Below the pieces are notes generated by a model. The model saw only the letters and a list, made by a program, of their open reading frames with translations. It did not search any database and had not been told where the DNA came from. Shown piece by piece: positions 42,667 through 51,512 of a stretch of DNA of 64,000 bases (its first letter is position 1; the number at the start of each line of letters is the position of its first letter). Position numbers and translations under genes: made by a program. Origin of the DNA: Mucilaginibacter sp. (lineage in GTDB: Bacteria > Bacteroidota > Bacteroidia > Sphingobacteriales > Sphingobacteriaceae); the NCBI RefSeq assembly GCF_028288185.1, contig NZ_JAQBOF010000036.1, positions 62,001 through 126,000 on the forward strand, in the 5' to 3' direction.

Positions 42667-43449
42667 ACCGTTTGCCCTAACGGTAATCTCTGCAATATCC
42701 AAAACAAGAACTTCCTGCTCCTTGTCGTGATTTTTAACACCATCGCTTAGCATAGTCATGCAGAACGGGCAAGCAGCGGCAACTACTTGCGCGTTAATAG
42801 CTATAACTTCGTCAATGCGCTCCATATTAATGTCTTTGATGCCTTTCTCTGGCTCTTTAAACATTTGCGCGCCACCGGCACCACAGCATAGGCCATTGCT
42901 TTTGCAGCGTTTCATTTCAACCAGTTCGGTATCCAGTATCTCTAAAACTTTGCGTGGGGCTTCGTAAACGTTATTTCCGCGGCCCAAATAGCAAGGGTCG
43001 TGGTAAGTAATACGTTTGCCTTTAAAACTCTCGCCGCCTTCGGCCTTTAGTTTGCCGTCATCTATTAATTGTTGTATCAGTTGCGAGTGATGGATCACTT
43101 CGTAATTACCACCCAGGGCCGGATATTCGTTCTTAATCGTGTTAAAACAATGCGGGCAGCCGGTCACTATCTTTTTGATATTGTAACCATTTAATACCTC
43201 AATATTGGTCATGGCCTGCATCTGGAACAAAAACTCGTTACCCGCACGTTTAGCCGGGTCGCCGGTGCAGCTTTCTTCGGTACCTAATACAGCGTAGCTG
43301 ATGCCTACATGCTCCAGTATCTTGCAGATGTCGCGTGTTATTTTTTGCGCACGCTCATCAAAACTACCGGCACAACCAACCCAGAACAGTATTTCGGGCT
43401 CTTTGCCTTCGGTAGTTAGCTGGGCCATGGTGGGTACTTTTAATTCCAT
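42661..43449 (-). CDS. CCG-domain iron-sulfur protein (HdrB/GlpC-like)
   Basis: 262 residues with two CCG-type cysteine sets: VGCAGSFDERAQ...GCPHCFNTIKNEYP in the first half and HDPCYLGRGN ... CCGAGGAQMF ... CPFCMTML in the second. Such domains bind a special [4Fe-4S] cluster in heterodisulfide reductase-like and lactate or glycerol-3-phosphate oxidase complexes. It lies downstream of a membrane ferredoxin (43922) with one small gene between, so the three probably form one membrane-bound electron-transfer unit. The dehydrogenase partner is not in view. Confidence 0.85.
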   Translation of the reverse strand: MELKVPTMAQLTTEGKEPEILFWVGCAGSFDERAQKITRDICKILEHVGISYAVLGTEESCTGDPAKRAGNEFLFQMQAMTNIEVLNGYNIKKIVTGCPHCFNTIKNEYPALGGNYEVIHHSQLIQQLIDDGKLKAEGGESFKGKRITYHDPCYLGRGNNVYEAPRKVLEILDTELVEMKRCKSNGLCCGAGGAQMFKEPEKGIKDINMERIDEVIAINAQVVAAACPFCMTMLSDGVKNHDKEQEVLVLDIAEITVRANGL

Positions 43450-43452
43450 AGG

Positions 43453-43905
43453 TTAAATAATATCGTTATTAAGTAACTCGGTAACTTCCGTTATAAACTC
43501 GTCAATGCTGCTATAATTCGAAAATGTAATAGCCGATTGGATCTCATTTAATTGGGTCAAAATATCCAGCGCTACACTTAGCGCACCGGCTTCCCAGCCC
43601 ATTAAATTGGCATCCCAGTTAACACCAATCATAATCTCGTTTTCGGCCAGGTCGAGGCACCAGCTTTCCAGGAACTCGGTCAGTGGGATTTCAGTAGGCG
43701 TGTATCCTCGCCAGTCGCCTTTAGCGCAGATCTTGGCTAGCGATCTTTCACTCCAAAGTGGCACTAAATCTACATCCTCGCTTTCGGCCGAGTGCGAACT
43801 GGCCCATCCCCTTTTTTCATATAAACCCCATACCAATTTTGAGGCGGCAGTTTTTTCAATGAATGATCTATAAGCCTGATCTGTTATTTCTTTATCTTCT
43901 GACAT
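43453..43905 (-). CDS. Unknown protein within the CCG/ferredoxin operon
   Basis: 150 residues from the ATG at 43905 (MSEDKEITDQAY); a longer frame would overlap the ferredoxin gene. Cytoplasmic, Trp-rich (SKLVWGLYEKRGWASSHSAE, FLESWCLDLAENEIMIGVNWDANLMGWE). It resembles small DUF-type proteins of Bacteroidota; no catalytic motif. The position, 3 bases from the CCG gene and 16 from the ferredoxin gene, suggests an assembly or regulatory partner. Confidence 0.65.
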   Translation of the reverse strand: MSEDKEITDQAYRSFIEKTAASKLVWGLYEKRGWASSHSAESEDVDLVPLWSERSLAKICAKGDWRGYTPTEIPLTEFLESWCLDLAENEIMIGVNWDANLMGWEAGALSVALDILTQLNEIQSAITFSNYSSIDEFITEVTELLNNDII

Positions 43906-43921
43906 ATTCTTTCTACTGTAA

Positions 43922-45229
43922 TTATTGGCCGTTGTTATCCGCCCAATTAAATCTATCTGCATTGCTGTATTTCCAGGGCGCGCCATTATTTTCAACGTTA
44001 CCAAACATATTATTTAAGCTTACCGGTGCTTGTGATTCTTCCATTACTACGTAGCGGCGCATCTCGGTTATTATTTCCAGCGGATTAATATTTATCGGGC
44101 AGGCCTCAACGCAGGCATTGCAGGTGGTGCAGGCCCAAAGTTCTTCGCGGGTTATGTAATCGTCTAACAGGGTCTTGCCGTCCTGGTGGTCTTTACCATG
44201 CTTATCAAGGTTATTACCAACTTCGGTTATGCGGTCGCGGGTGTCCATCATAATTTTGCGGGGTGATAATAACTTACCCGTAATGTTAGCGGGGCAAACT
44301 GATGTACAGCGGCCACATTCGGTACAGGTATATGCTTCCATCAGATTTTTCCAGGTGAGGTCGGTCACATCCTTAGCGCCAAAACGGGCTACCTCGCCAT
44401 TGCTTTCGGGAATAAATGACGGATCAAGCATCGCCTTAACTTCGTTAGTTACTGAGGCCATATTGGTAAACTCGCCCTTAGGCTCTAAATTAGAATACCA
44501 CGTATTTGGGAAAGCCAGCAGGATATGAAAATGTTTAGAGTAGGGCAGGTAATTTAAAAAAGCTAATATGCCTATGATATGAAACCACCAGCACACTCTT
44601 TCTGTAATTGCCAATGTGCTTGGGTGTGACGATAGGATAGGACCCAATAAACTACTCACCGGGAAACTGCCCGCTTTTATATAATGGCCAAAATGTAATG
44701 CCTGTAATTTATAGTCGGCGGCGTTCATGGTTAAAAAGGCGGTCATCAGGCATATCTCTATTATCAGGATATAGTTAGCATCGCTTTTTGGCCATTGCGT
44801 CATCTCTGTGCCGCTAAAACGCTTCAGGCGTACAATGTTTCGGCGAGCCAGGAAAACTACGCAGGCCACCAATACTAATATGGCTAATACCTCAAACCCA
44901 CCAATCAATAGCCCATATAAGTCGCCCAAAGGTTTTGAAAATATACGGTGCGAGCCAAACAGGCCGTCTATCATTATCTCCAGTACTTCCAGATTGATAA
45001 TAATAAAACCAATGTATATAAAGAAGTGCATTATAGCAGCAACCGGGCGTTTAGTCATCTTGGTTTGGCCAAGGGCAACTTTTGTCATTACCAACCAGCG
45101 CTCGGCCGGGCGGTCAGACCTGTTAACATCACGACCCAATAAAATATTGCGCCGTATTTTACCCGCGTTTTTGCTGAAAAGGTAAATCGCTGTAATTAAT
45201 ATTAAGCCGAATATAATTTGTGCAATCAT
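43922..45229 (-). CDS. Membrane-bound 4Fe-4S ferredoxin (HdrD/GlpC-like N-terminal half)
   Basis: 435 residues. The N-terminal two thirds have at least five membrane helices (1-18, about 66-85, 108-128, 150-170, 215-235), with His residues suited to haem or quinone contact. The C-terminal third carries two clusters: CTECGRCTSVCP and CTTCNACVEACP. With the CCG protein at 42661 it reconstitutes a split HdrD/GlpC-like complex that would pass electrons to or from quinone. Common in Bacteroidota, substrate unknown. Confidence 0.85.
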   Translation of the reverse strand: MIAQIIFGLILITAIYLFSKNAGKIRRNILLGRDVNRSDRPAERWLVMTKVALGQTKMTKRPVAAIMHFFIYIGFIIINLEVLEIMIDGLFGSHRIFSKPLGDLYGLLIGGFEVLAILVLVACVVFLARRNIVRLKRFSGTEMTQWPKSDANYILIIEICLMTAFLTMNAADYKLQALHFGHYIKAGSFPVSSLLGPILSSHPSTLAITERVCWWFHIIGILAFLNYLPYSKHFHILLAFPNTWYSNLEPKGEFTNMASVTNEVKAMLDPSFIPESNGEVARFGAKDVTDLTWKNLMEAYTCTECGRCTSVCPANITGKLLSPRKIMMDTRDRITEVGNNLDKHGKDHQDGKTLLDDYITREELWACTTCNACVEACPININPLEIITEMRRYVVMEESQAPVSLNNMFGNVENNGAPWKYSNADRFNWADNNGQ

Positions 45230-45414
45230 TATGCGTGCATAGTAATTTACTCAAAGATAGTTTTATCAATTAACTATCAAAATACCATGAAGCATTTACG
45301 GGCTTAAATGTTTTTTTTCGATTATAAATATTTGATTTACTGGACAGTTAATTATAAACACTTAAATTAAGTGATATAATTTCAAAAAAAACTACCGATA
45401 AATAAAAAAAAGGC

Positions 45415-45422
45415 TACATTTG
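45415..45422 (+). promoter_or_regulatory. -7 box of tRNA-Phe
   Basis: TACATTTG, identical to the -7 box of rpsF, lies 16 bases before the tRNA. The -33 region is not clear. Confidence 0.6.
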
Positions 45423-45438
45423 CAATCCTTAAACGGTC

Positions 45439-45511
45439 GGTATCATAGCTCAGTCGGTAGAGCAAAGGACTGAAAATCCTTGTGTCGCTGGTTCGATCCC
45501 AGCTGATACCA
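45439..45511 (+). tRNA. tRNA-Phe (anticodon GAA)
   Basis: 73 bases with all arms: acceptor GGTATCA/TGATACC, D-arm GCTC/GAGC, anticodon stem AAGGA/TCCTT with loop CTGAAAA, TTCGATC T-loop between GCTGG and CCAGC, discriminator A. CCA is not encoded. Confidence 0.97.
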
Positions 45512-45554
45512 CAACAATCGAAAGCCTCTTAGAGAAATCTGAGAGGCTTTTTTT
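45489..45554 (+). repeat. tRNA 3' end plus terminator, copy 1 of a flanking repeat
   Basis: From the T-loop (tggttcgat) through accacaa, cgaaagcc and cttagagaaatctgag to the T run. The second half is the tRNA terminator: AAAGCCTCT/AGAGGCTTT with T7. Copy 2 is at 48637-48706. Confidence 0.7.
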
Positions 45555-45752
45555 GTGTGGGTATATGGCGCGGTAAAACCGATCATAAGCTGAACTGACC
45601 ACCGGATAGTGTTTATTACAACGAAAAATAAAATAATGTAGCTTTAAATCAATTATGTCACACCCAAAAGTGGCACTGTCTCAAAATGGTTACATTATAA
45701 ATAAAAGAAGAAAACGACAGTATATTAGCAATCTTTTAAAAGTAATAACCAT

Positions 45753-48614
45753 ATGAGCAGGGTAAATTTCAGAATTGCAAAAACAGTTTCAAAATTGGCT
45801 AACATTGCTATAATGGCAATTATAGCAATGTTTATTACAAACATTGCTAATGCTCAAGTAGGGGCGAATAGACAGCAAGCAAACCAACGAAGCATAAAAA
45901 CTGTTTATCCTACAAAAGATTGGGTTATATCTGACTTTGTGGTGACCGATCCGAGATTTGGTGCGAAAGCCGAGCCAGGATTTGACAACAGATCGGCTTT
46001 CCAGGCTGCTATTGATGCCGCATATAAAAACGGCGGTGGTGTAGTGTATATACCGGCGGGCAATTATGAGTTCCGCAGTACGCAAACTGCCACCAGGAAC
46101 GTTAGAGTGCGTCAGGGCACTGAGCAAATAACTAAAGACTTTAATTACCAATATGTTCTGAATATCCCAACGAGTGTGCAGCTTCGCGGCGACTGGGCGG
46201 ATCCTGAATTAAACAAAGGGAAAGTTCTGGGAACCATTCTTGAAGTGCGCGTTGGCAAAAACGCGCCCAATTATAATGGAACTGTTGAAAGTTGGTGGAA
46301 CGACACGCAGGCTAACAATGCACTCCGCACAACTTATACCAGCATAGCCGACAGATTTATAGATATGAATTCGGGAACCGGCGTGACGAACGTGTCAATT
46401 TGGTATCCTGAACAGGATATCAACGACATAAAACCATACCCATGGACATTATTTCAGCCAGGCGGCGACTGTGTGACGATTGAACACGTAACTCTTGTAA
46501 ACGCTTACAACGGTTTCTATTCTGCTCCCAGCGAACTTCATTATGTTTTAAATAGCTACATGACCGCCCTTAGTACAGGGATCGAAGTCCATGTATGCAC
46601 CGACATCGGACGTATCGAGAATGTCAAAATAGACCCTAAATACTGGGCCAATTCAGGTCTTCCAGGTTCACCCTCCCTTGCGAAGGTTGCCGGGTACACG
46701 AAAGCTAACAGTACAGGATTCAATATGCACCGTTCAGATTGGGAATATGTGTCTGATTTGTATGTGTCCGATTATAAGACAGGTATGTGGGTCGGCAGAG
46801 AACCCGGTTTCTCCGATAGCCCCAATGCGCAGTTTTACGAAACTCATATCAAAAATTGCGGAACCGGTTTATATGTTCAGGCCGTCAACCCATACGGTTT
46901 GCTTATATCCAATTCTACATTTGGAGCTGAAAAAGATGGTAAGGCCGTGTATTTCTATAACGATTTCAAAACTTCTGTCCAATTCAACGGTGTAGATTTC
47001 ACCGGACCTATTGTCAGCGATGGCAGCGACGGAGTTATATCCTTTGAAAGCTGTACGTTTAGCGACTACAACGAATACGCGCTTAAAATAAATAATGGTA
47101 ATGTACTGCTCACCCAGTGCGATTTTAAAAAACCTGCCGGTCATGTGTTTCTGGGTTCAGACGTGAATATGCTCAAATCGGTCAACTCCGGCTATAACGG
47201 CAAATTAGAAATCAAAAATGACAGTAAATCCGCCAAAGTTGAGATCAATAATAGCAAGGAATATTTGTTTGATCCGATTCCTAAAAATGTAGTAACGGAC
47301 ATTAAAGTACACCCCAAGCCTGCGTCAAACAAAGTGTTAAAAGCCGATCTGCCGAGAGCAACAGGCTTTAACAACGAACAACCGGCAGAAGATGTATCGG
47401 CTCAATTGCAAACGGCGCTTAACGCAGTTGAGGCTGCCGGCGGCGGCACACTGTATCTGCCGGCTGGAAGATATTTGGTGAACAATCCTATCAAAGTTCC
47501 TTCGGGAGTTGAATTGCGAGGAACATGGGATGTACAGCATCATACCCAAAGTGGTGGTGTTGGTATATTTACAACTTATACCGGCGGTGCTGCCGGAGAA
47601 AAAGGCCCTTCTCTTATACAGCTCGGGGCAGATGCGGGTATCAGAGGATTAACTATTGCGCAGCTTAATTTAGCAACTGACGGTTTTAGCACTGAGAATC
47701 CCAGAAAGACCCCGTTCCTGATACAGGGACAAGGCCCAAATGTATATATTGTTAATGTGACTGCGGTCGGCGATAAGGGAATAGACCTCGCTTCATACAA
47801 CACCAGCAGGCACTATGTTGATTATTTTGCCGGCGTATTCGCAAGAGCAGGCATTTGGGTAGGCGGAGGTGCTGAAGGTGGATTTATTCGGAATATGCAG
47901 CTAAATCCGCATTACGGATCACGACTTCCACAAGGGGGGCAGGGGTATCCGAGAGTAGCTTTGACACGTTTCATACAATCAAATTGCAGCGCGCTTAAAT
48001 TCGCCGATATTAAAAGCCAGACGATTTTCAACAATTTTGTTTTTGGGTCATTCTACGGTATACATTTCCTGAAAGATGCAATAACCGGTAAGAATCCTGG
48101 AAAAATGACGGTTATAGGTCACGGTTCAGACGGATGCTCGTATTCTTTATTTGTAGAAGACGCCGACAAAAACACCAAATTAATCGCGATCAACTCCGAA
48201 TTGGTTAATACACGAACAGCAGAGCCTGTCAGGTCATATGTTTTGATGGGAAGCGAAGCAAATACCAATAAAGTTCACCCTGATGCTCAACTCATCCTGT
48301 ACAACAGTGCATTTTGGGGTAGTCCTACCGTAGGGGCTATCATAAATAGCGGTACAATGCGTTTTCAACAAGCAAACTTCCAACGGTCCGGTGCTCCCGG
48401 CATAGATAACAGAGGCGGAAAAGCGCATGTGTACTCTTCTTACTTCGCACAAAGAATGCCAGGGGAGGCTACCGTGGATAACGTGTATGCGAAGCTACAT
48501 GCGACCGGCGTATCAACAGAGCTAACCAATAACTATTATATCTCTGGGTTTAGGGAAAATAATGCGAAACCGGGCAAGATCTATGGATCTGATATTGTTC
48601 CCGATAAGAAGTGA
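45753..48614 (+). CDS. Large secreted double beta-helix protein (pectate-lyase superfamily)
   Basis: 953 residues, signal peptide to about 36 (ends ANAQVG). Two pectate-lyase-3-like units: the first starts at about 55 (DFVVTDPRFGAKAEPGFDNRSAFQAAIDAAYKNGGGVVYIPAGNYEF), the second at about 545 (LQTALNAVEAAGGGTLYLPAGRYLVNNPIKVPSGVELRGTW). Both continue with short strands of the right-handed helix. Which polysaccharide it cuts, or whether it is a lyase or a GH28-like hydrolase, cannot be told. It sits alone between two copies of the tRNA-end repeat, and its use of Leu codons (ctt, ctc, ctg) looks different from its neighbours. Confidence 0.8.
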   Translation: MSRVNFRIAKTVSKLANIAIMAIIAMFITNIANAQVGANRQQANQRSIKTVYPTKDWVISDFVVTDPRFGAKAEPGFDNRSAFQAAIDAAYKNGGGVVYIPAGNYEFRSTQTATRNVRVRQGTEQITKDFNYQYVLNIPTSVQLRGDWADPELNKGKVLGTILEVRVGKNAPNYNGTVESWWNDTQANNALRTTYTSIADRFIDMNSGTGVTNVSIWYPEQDINDIKPYPWTLFQPGGDCVTIEHVTLVNAYNGFYSAPSELHYVLNSYMTALSTGIEVHVCTDIGRIENVKIDPKYWANSGLPGSPSLAKVAGYTKANSTGFNMHRSDWEYVSDLYVSDYKTGMWVGREPGFSDSPNAQFYETHIKNCGTGLYVQAVNPYGLLISNSTFGAEKDGKAVYFYNDFKTSVQFNGVDFTGPIVSDGSDGVISFESCTFSDYNEYALKINNGNVLLTQCDFKKPAGHVFLGSDVNMLKSVNSGYNGKLEIKNDSKSAKVEINNSKEYLFDPIPKNVVTDIKVHPKPASNKVLKADLPRATGFNNEQPAEDVSAQLQTALNAVEAAGGGTLYLPAGRYLVNNPIKVPSGVELRGTWDVQHHTQSGGVGIFTTYTGGAAGEKGPSLIQLGADAGIRGLTIAQLNLATDGFSTENPRKTPFLIQGQGPNVYIVNVTAVGDKGIDLASYNTSRHYVDYFAGVFARAGIWVGGGAEGGFIRNMQLNPHYGSRLPQGGQGYPRVALTRFIQSNCSALKFADIKSQTIFNNFVFGSFYGIHFLKDAITGKNPGKMTVIGHGSDGCSYSLFVEDADKNTKLIAINSELVNTRTAEPVRSYVLMGSEANTNKVHPDAQLILYNSAFWGSPTVGAIINSGTMRFQQANFQRSGAPGIDNRGGKAHVYSSYFAQRMPGEATVDNVYAKLHATGVSTELTNNYYISGFRENNAKPGKIYGSDIVPDKK

Positions 48615-48636
48615 AATTTTTGATGTAACGCAAAAA

Positions 48637-48706
48637 TGGTTCGATAAACACAAACTCTTGACCACAAAAACGAAAGCCACTTAGAGAAATCTGAGCGGCT
48701 TTTTTG
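48637..48706 (+). repeat. tRNA 3' end-like sequence plus terminator, copy 2
   Basis: tggttcgat, accacaa, cgaaagcc and cttagagaaatctgag recur in the same order as in 45489-45554, with small insertions; no tRNA body is left. The hairpin GCC-CTT/GAG-GGC with T6 can end the pectate-lyase transcript. The rest of 48707-48932 holds one more hairpin (AAACGCT/AAGCGTTT near 48740) and no gene. Confidence 0.65.
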
Positions 48707-48932
48707 TACTTTCATAGCTGGTAGAAACAGCTTAAACGCTTCGTAAAGCGTTTCTTTCTTTTATTGTTTGCCCAATTTTATATAAAGGCTGTTAAACAAA
48801 ATGACTTGTCACAAGTCTATATATTAAAACTAAATTAAACTATGTTAAAAATTGTTAAATCATGGCTTTTTTCATAGTAACTACAGAATGTTACGTTACA
48901 ATTGTTGTTATAACATCCAAAGTGATAAAATT

Positions 48933-49355
48933 ATGGATAGGAAAGGATTTTTAGCAGCAATAGGGATGAGCGCAGCAACATTAACAGTGATTAGTTGTGC
49001 AGGGTGCGCAAAGAGTTCATCATCAGGTGGAGCAACAACTGGCCCAACCGGGGTCGACTTCACGTTAGATCTTTCATTAGCAGGCAATGCAACATTGTTA
49101 AATAATGGCGGTTATCTTGCATCAAATAATGTTTTGGTTGCCCGCACAACTGCAGGTACATATATAGCCGTTCAACAATCATGTACGCATGAAAATTATC
49201 CTTTGGTTTACCAGGGAAATTCTCGACATTTTTATTGTAATAATCATGGATCGGCATTTACTGAAGCAGGGGCAGTTATAAACTCGCCGGCTAACCGAAA
49301 CCTTACTGTTTACAATACCTCAATAAGTGGTTCTGCTTTAAGAATTTACTCATAA
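48933..49355 (+). CDS. Exported Rieske-type [2Fe-2S] protein
   Basis: 140 residues from the ATG at 48933. The N-terminus (DRKGFLAAIGMSAATLTVISCAGC) reads as a lipoprotein or Tat-like leader with possible lipidated Cys22 or Cys25. The Rieske ligands are Cys84-Thr-His86 and Cys102-x-x-His105 in YCNNHGSAF, so all four are present, without the extra disulfide cysteines of bc1-type proteins. Low-potential, soluble-type Rieske proteins of this form serve as electron carriers. It opens a run of five redox-related genes on the same strand. Confidence 0.85.
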   Translation: MDRKGFLAAIGMSAATLTVISCAGCAKSSSSGGATTGPTGVDFTLDLSLAGNATLLNNGGYLASNNVLVARTTAGTYIAVQQSCTHENYPLVYQGNSRHFYCNNHGSAFTEAGAVINSPANRNLTVYNTSISGSALRIYS

Positions 49356-49365
49356 AATTATTATC

Positions 49366-49803
49366 ATGAAAATATTATTTGTTTCTTTTATTATAAGCCT
49401 TATGTTAAATGTTACCTGGTTGGGTGACTTTAGCCAGGCCATCCGCGAAGCACAAAAATCACATAAACTTATTTTAATAAATTTTTCAGGTTCTGATTGG
49501 TGCGGGCCATGCATACGGGAGCGTAAAGAAATTTTAGAAAAGGATGCATTTGAGAACTATGCTTCAGATCATTTGATATTGGTGCGTGCTGATTTTCCAA
49601 GACAGAAAAAGAATCAATTGTCTAAAGAGCAAACCCAATTAAATGAATTGTTAGCTGATAAGTATAATCCCGATGGGAAATTCCCTTACACTATTTTAGT
49701 GGATGAGCATGGTAAAGTATTAAAAGACTGGGACGGTTTTCCTAATGAGTCTCCTGAAAAATTCATTGAACAAATAAGGGGATTTGTCGGTTCTTCTAAA
49801 TAA
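49366..49803 (+). CDS. Secreted thioredoxin-like protein
   Basis: 145 residues, signal or anchor at 1-18. The thioredoxin fold is seen in KLILINFSGSDWCGPCIRERKEIL (redox pair Cys46/Cys49) and FPYTILVDEHGKVLKDWDGF (cis-Pro before Tyr). It belongs to the thioredoxin_7-like group, periplasmic disulfide reductases. Starts 10 bases after the Rieske stop and ends 6 bases before the DUF4266 gene, so it is part of that operon. Confidence 0.88.
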   Translation: MKILFVSFIISLMLNVTWLGDFSQAIREAQKSHKLILINFSGSDWCGPCIRERKEILEKDAFENYASDHLILVRADFPRQKKNQLSKEQTQLNELLADKYNPDGKFPYTILVDEHGKVLKDWDGFPNESPEKFIEQIRGFVGSSK

Positions 49804-49809
49804 AACGAT

Positions 49810-50037
49810 ATGAAAAAGATACCTCGAATAAAATTATTAGCGTTAAGTATATGCGCTGCATGTGGCTTGGCATCGTGCTCAAGTGTTAAAGCCTATCAAA
49901 AAAATCGTTTAAATGATTCGGAGATGGATTTAACGGCGCGCAAATCACAAAAGTTCGAACAAAGTTTCCAATTATATCGTGAAGGCGGTTCTGGTGCAAA
50001 TGGTGGAAAAAGCGGCGGTGGCTGCGGATGTAACTAG
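49810..50037 (+). CDS. DUF4266-type small lipoprotein
   Basis: 75 residues, lipobox LASC (Cys23). The mature part has VKAYQKNRLNDSEMDL, the DUF4266 signature, and a Gly/Cys-rich C-terminus ending GGGCGCN. The three-residue CGC at the end is conserved-looking and could bind metal or be modified. DUF4266 genes are typically found beside DUF3570 genes, as here (11 bases to the next start). Function unknown; it is probably a partner or small carrier of the redox module. Confidence 0.8.
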   Translation: MKKIPRIKLLALSICAACGLASCSSVKAYQKNRLNDSEMDLTARKSQKFEQSFQLYREGGSGANGGKSGGGCGCN

Positions 50038-50048
50038 AAACGTATAAC

Positions 50049-51311
50049 ATGAGGAAGATATATTTATGTGTTGCCGCTTTATATTTAGGGATAGTTGCTT
50101 CGCATGCGCAAACCAAACAGCAAACCGTAAAAGACAGCGCCTACCAAGCCCGCAAACTTAAGATTGATGAAATTAATCTAGTTTCTGCCTACTATCATCA
50201 GGATGGCAATAACTCGGCAGTTACCGGTGGTATCGGCACAGAAAACTTAACTGATTTTGCCAATACACTTGATCTACAGCTTTCAAAATATGGCATCAAT
50301 GGCTATAAGCATACTTTTTCGTTTGAATTAGGCATTGATCATTATAGCTCAGCATCATCTGATAAAATTGACCCGTTTAGCGTTTCATCAGCGTCAAGAC
50401 AGGATACCCGTGTTTACCCTTCTTTAAACTGGACAGTATCAAACGATAAAACCAGTAACGCATTCGGTATAACAGGTTCTTATTCTCATGAGTTCGATTA
50501 TCAGTCGTTTGGTGGCGGTATTAATTTAACCCGCCTTTCCAAAAATAAAAATACCCAGTTTGATTTTAAGGCTTCTGCTTTTTTAGATACCTGGAAAGTG
50601 ATCCTTCCGGTCGAATTACGACCGGCGGGCTATGGGTCCGGATCTAATAAGGATGGCAGAGGCGGCGGATCGGTGGATAATAAACCACGAAATTCCTTTA
50701 GTACATCATTTTCACTATCGCAGGTAATTACTCAACGTCTGCAAATGGCTTTGATTGTTGAACCATCCTACCAAAAAGGCTTGTTGGCTACCGAATATCA
50801 ACGAGTTTATTTCAATAGTAATTTTGCCACAGGCGTAGGGCCAACCAATAGTGTTTTTAATGAGCGGATAGAAAGTTTACCAGGCAGTCGATACAAATTA
50901 CCCATAGCAGTTAGATTGAATTATTTTCTTGACGATCATTTTATTATCCGGGCCTTTTATCGTTATTATACCGATAACTGGGGCATCAGGGCTAATACAG
51001 CCGAGTTAGAAATACCGGTAAAACTGACCTCGTTTGTATCGATAAGCCCTTATTACCGTTACAACAATCAACAAGGCACACGGTACTTTGCGCCGTATGG
51101 CCAGCATAGCCCAACCGAAACTTATTACACCAGCGATTACGATCTATCTACATTAACCAGCAATTTTGTTGGCGCTAACATAAGGCTTTCTCCTCCTAAC
51201 GGAGTATTAGGCTGGCAGCACTTTAATTCGTTAGAGATAAGAGCCGGGCATTATATGCGGTCAACGGGTTTAAACTCAAATATTTTAACATTGGCCATGA
51301 AGTTTAAATAA
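50049..51311 (+). CDS. DUF3570 outer-membrane barrel-like protein
   Basis: 420 residues, signal peptide ends SHAQ (21). The first part carries INLVSAYYHQDGNNSAVTGGIGTENL, the DUF3570 hallmark, then many amphipathic strands (for example YPSLNWTVSNDKTSNAFGITG, LPIAVRLNYFLDDHFIIRAFYRYY), and a closing strand ending in LTLAMKFK. This fits an outer-membrane barrel. The phrase DGNNSAVTGG (Asp52-Thr59) resembles the D-G-x-x-S/T-G/A-A-T site that ApbE flavinylates, and an apbE gene follows. Covalent FMN on Thr59 is my inference. Confidence 0.8.
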   Translation: MRKIYLCVAALYLGIVASHAQTKQQTVKDSAYQARKLKIDEINLVSAYYHQDGNNSAVTGGIGTENLTDFANTLDLQLSKYGINGYKHTFSFELGIDHYSSASSDKIDPFSVSSASRQDTRVYPSLNWTVSNDKTSNAFGITGSYSHEFDYQSFGGGINLTRLSKNKNTQFDFKASAFLDTWKVILPVELRPAGYGSGSNKDGRGGGSVDNKPRNSFSTSFSLSQVITQRLQMALIVEPSYQKGLLATEYQRVYFNSNFATGVGPTNSVFNERIESLPGSRYKLPIAVRLNYFLDDHFIIRAFYRYYTDNWGIRANTAELEIPVKLTSFVSISPYYRYNNQQGTRYFAPYGQHSPTETYYTSDYDLSTLTSNFVGANIRLSPPNGVLGWQHFNSLEIRAGHYMRSTGLNSNILTLAMKFK

Positions 51312-51406
51312 GCTTTATAATAGCCACAATTGAATTTGCTAAAGTGATTGCAGGGCTTTTCCCTCAAAGCGATGCAATAACTGCTTAATAGTCTGTTAAT
51401 TACAAT

Positions 51407-51414
51407 TACTTTTG
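51407..51414 (+). promoter_or_regulatory. Possible own promoter of apbE
   Basis: TACTTTTG matches TAnnTTTG, 99 bases before the apbE start, in the 201-base gap after the DUF3570 gene. Confidence 0.4.
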
Positions 51415-51512
51415 CATGTTAGTTAAAAAAAAGGGTAAGGAGCCGGCTATTAAGTATTGTCTGATCTGTAAGTATTAGATAACAGTAGTACAAGTATATT
51501 TTTTAATAGACA

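Noticed and set aside
45555..45752. Search for an integrase or small ORF next to tRNA-Phe
   Set aside because: Only short, non-coding frames are present; no recombinase motifs found in 45.4-48.9 kb.
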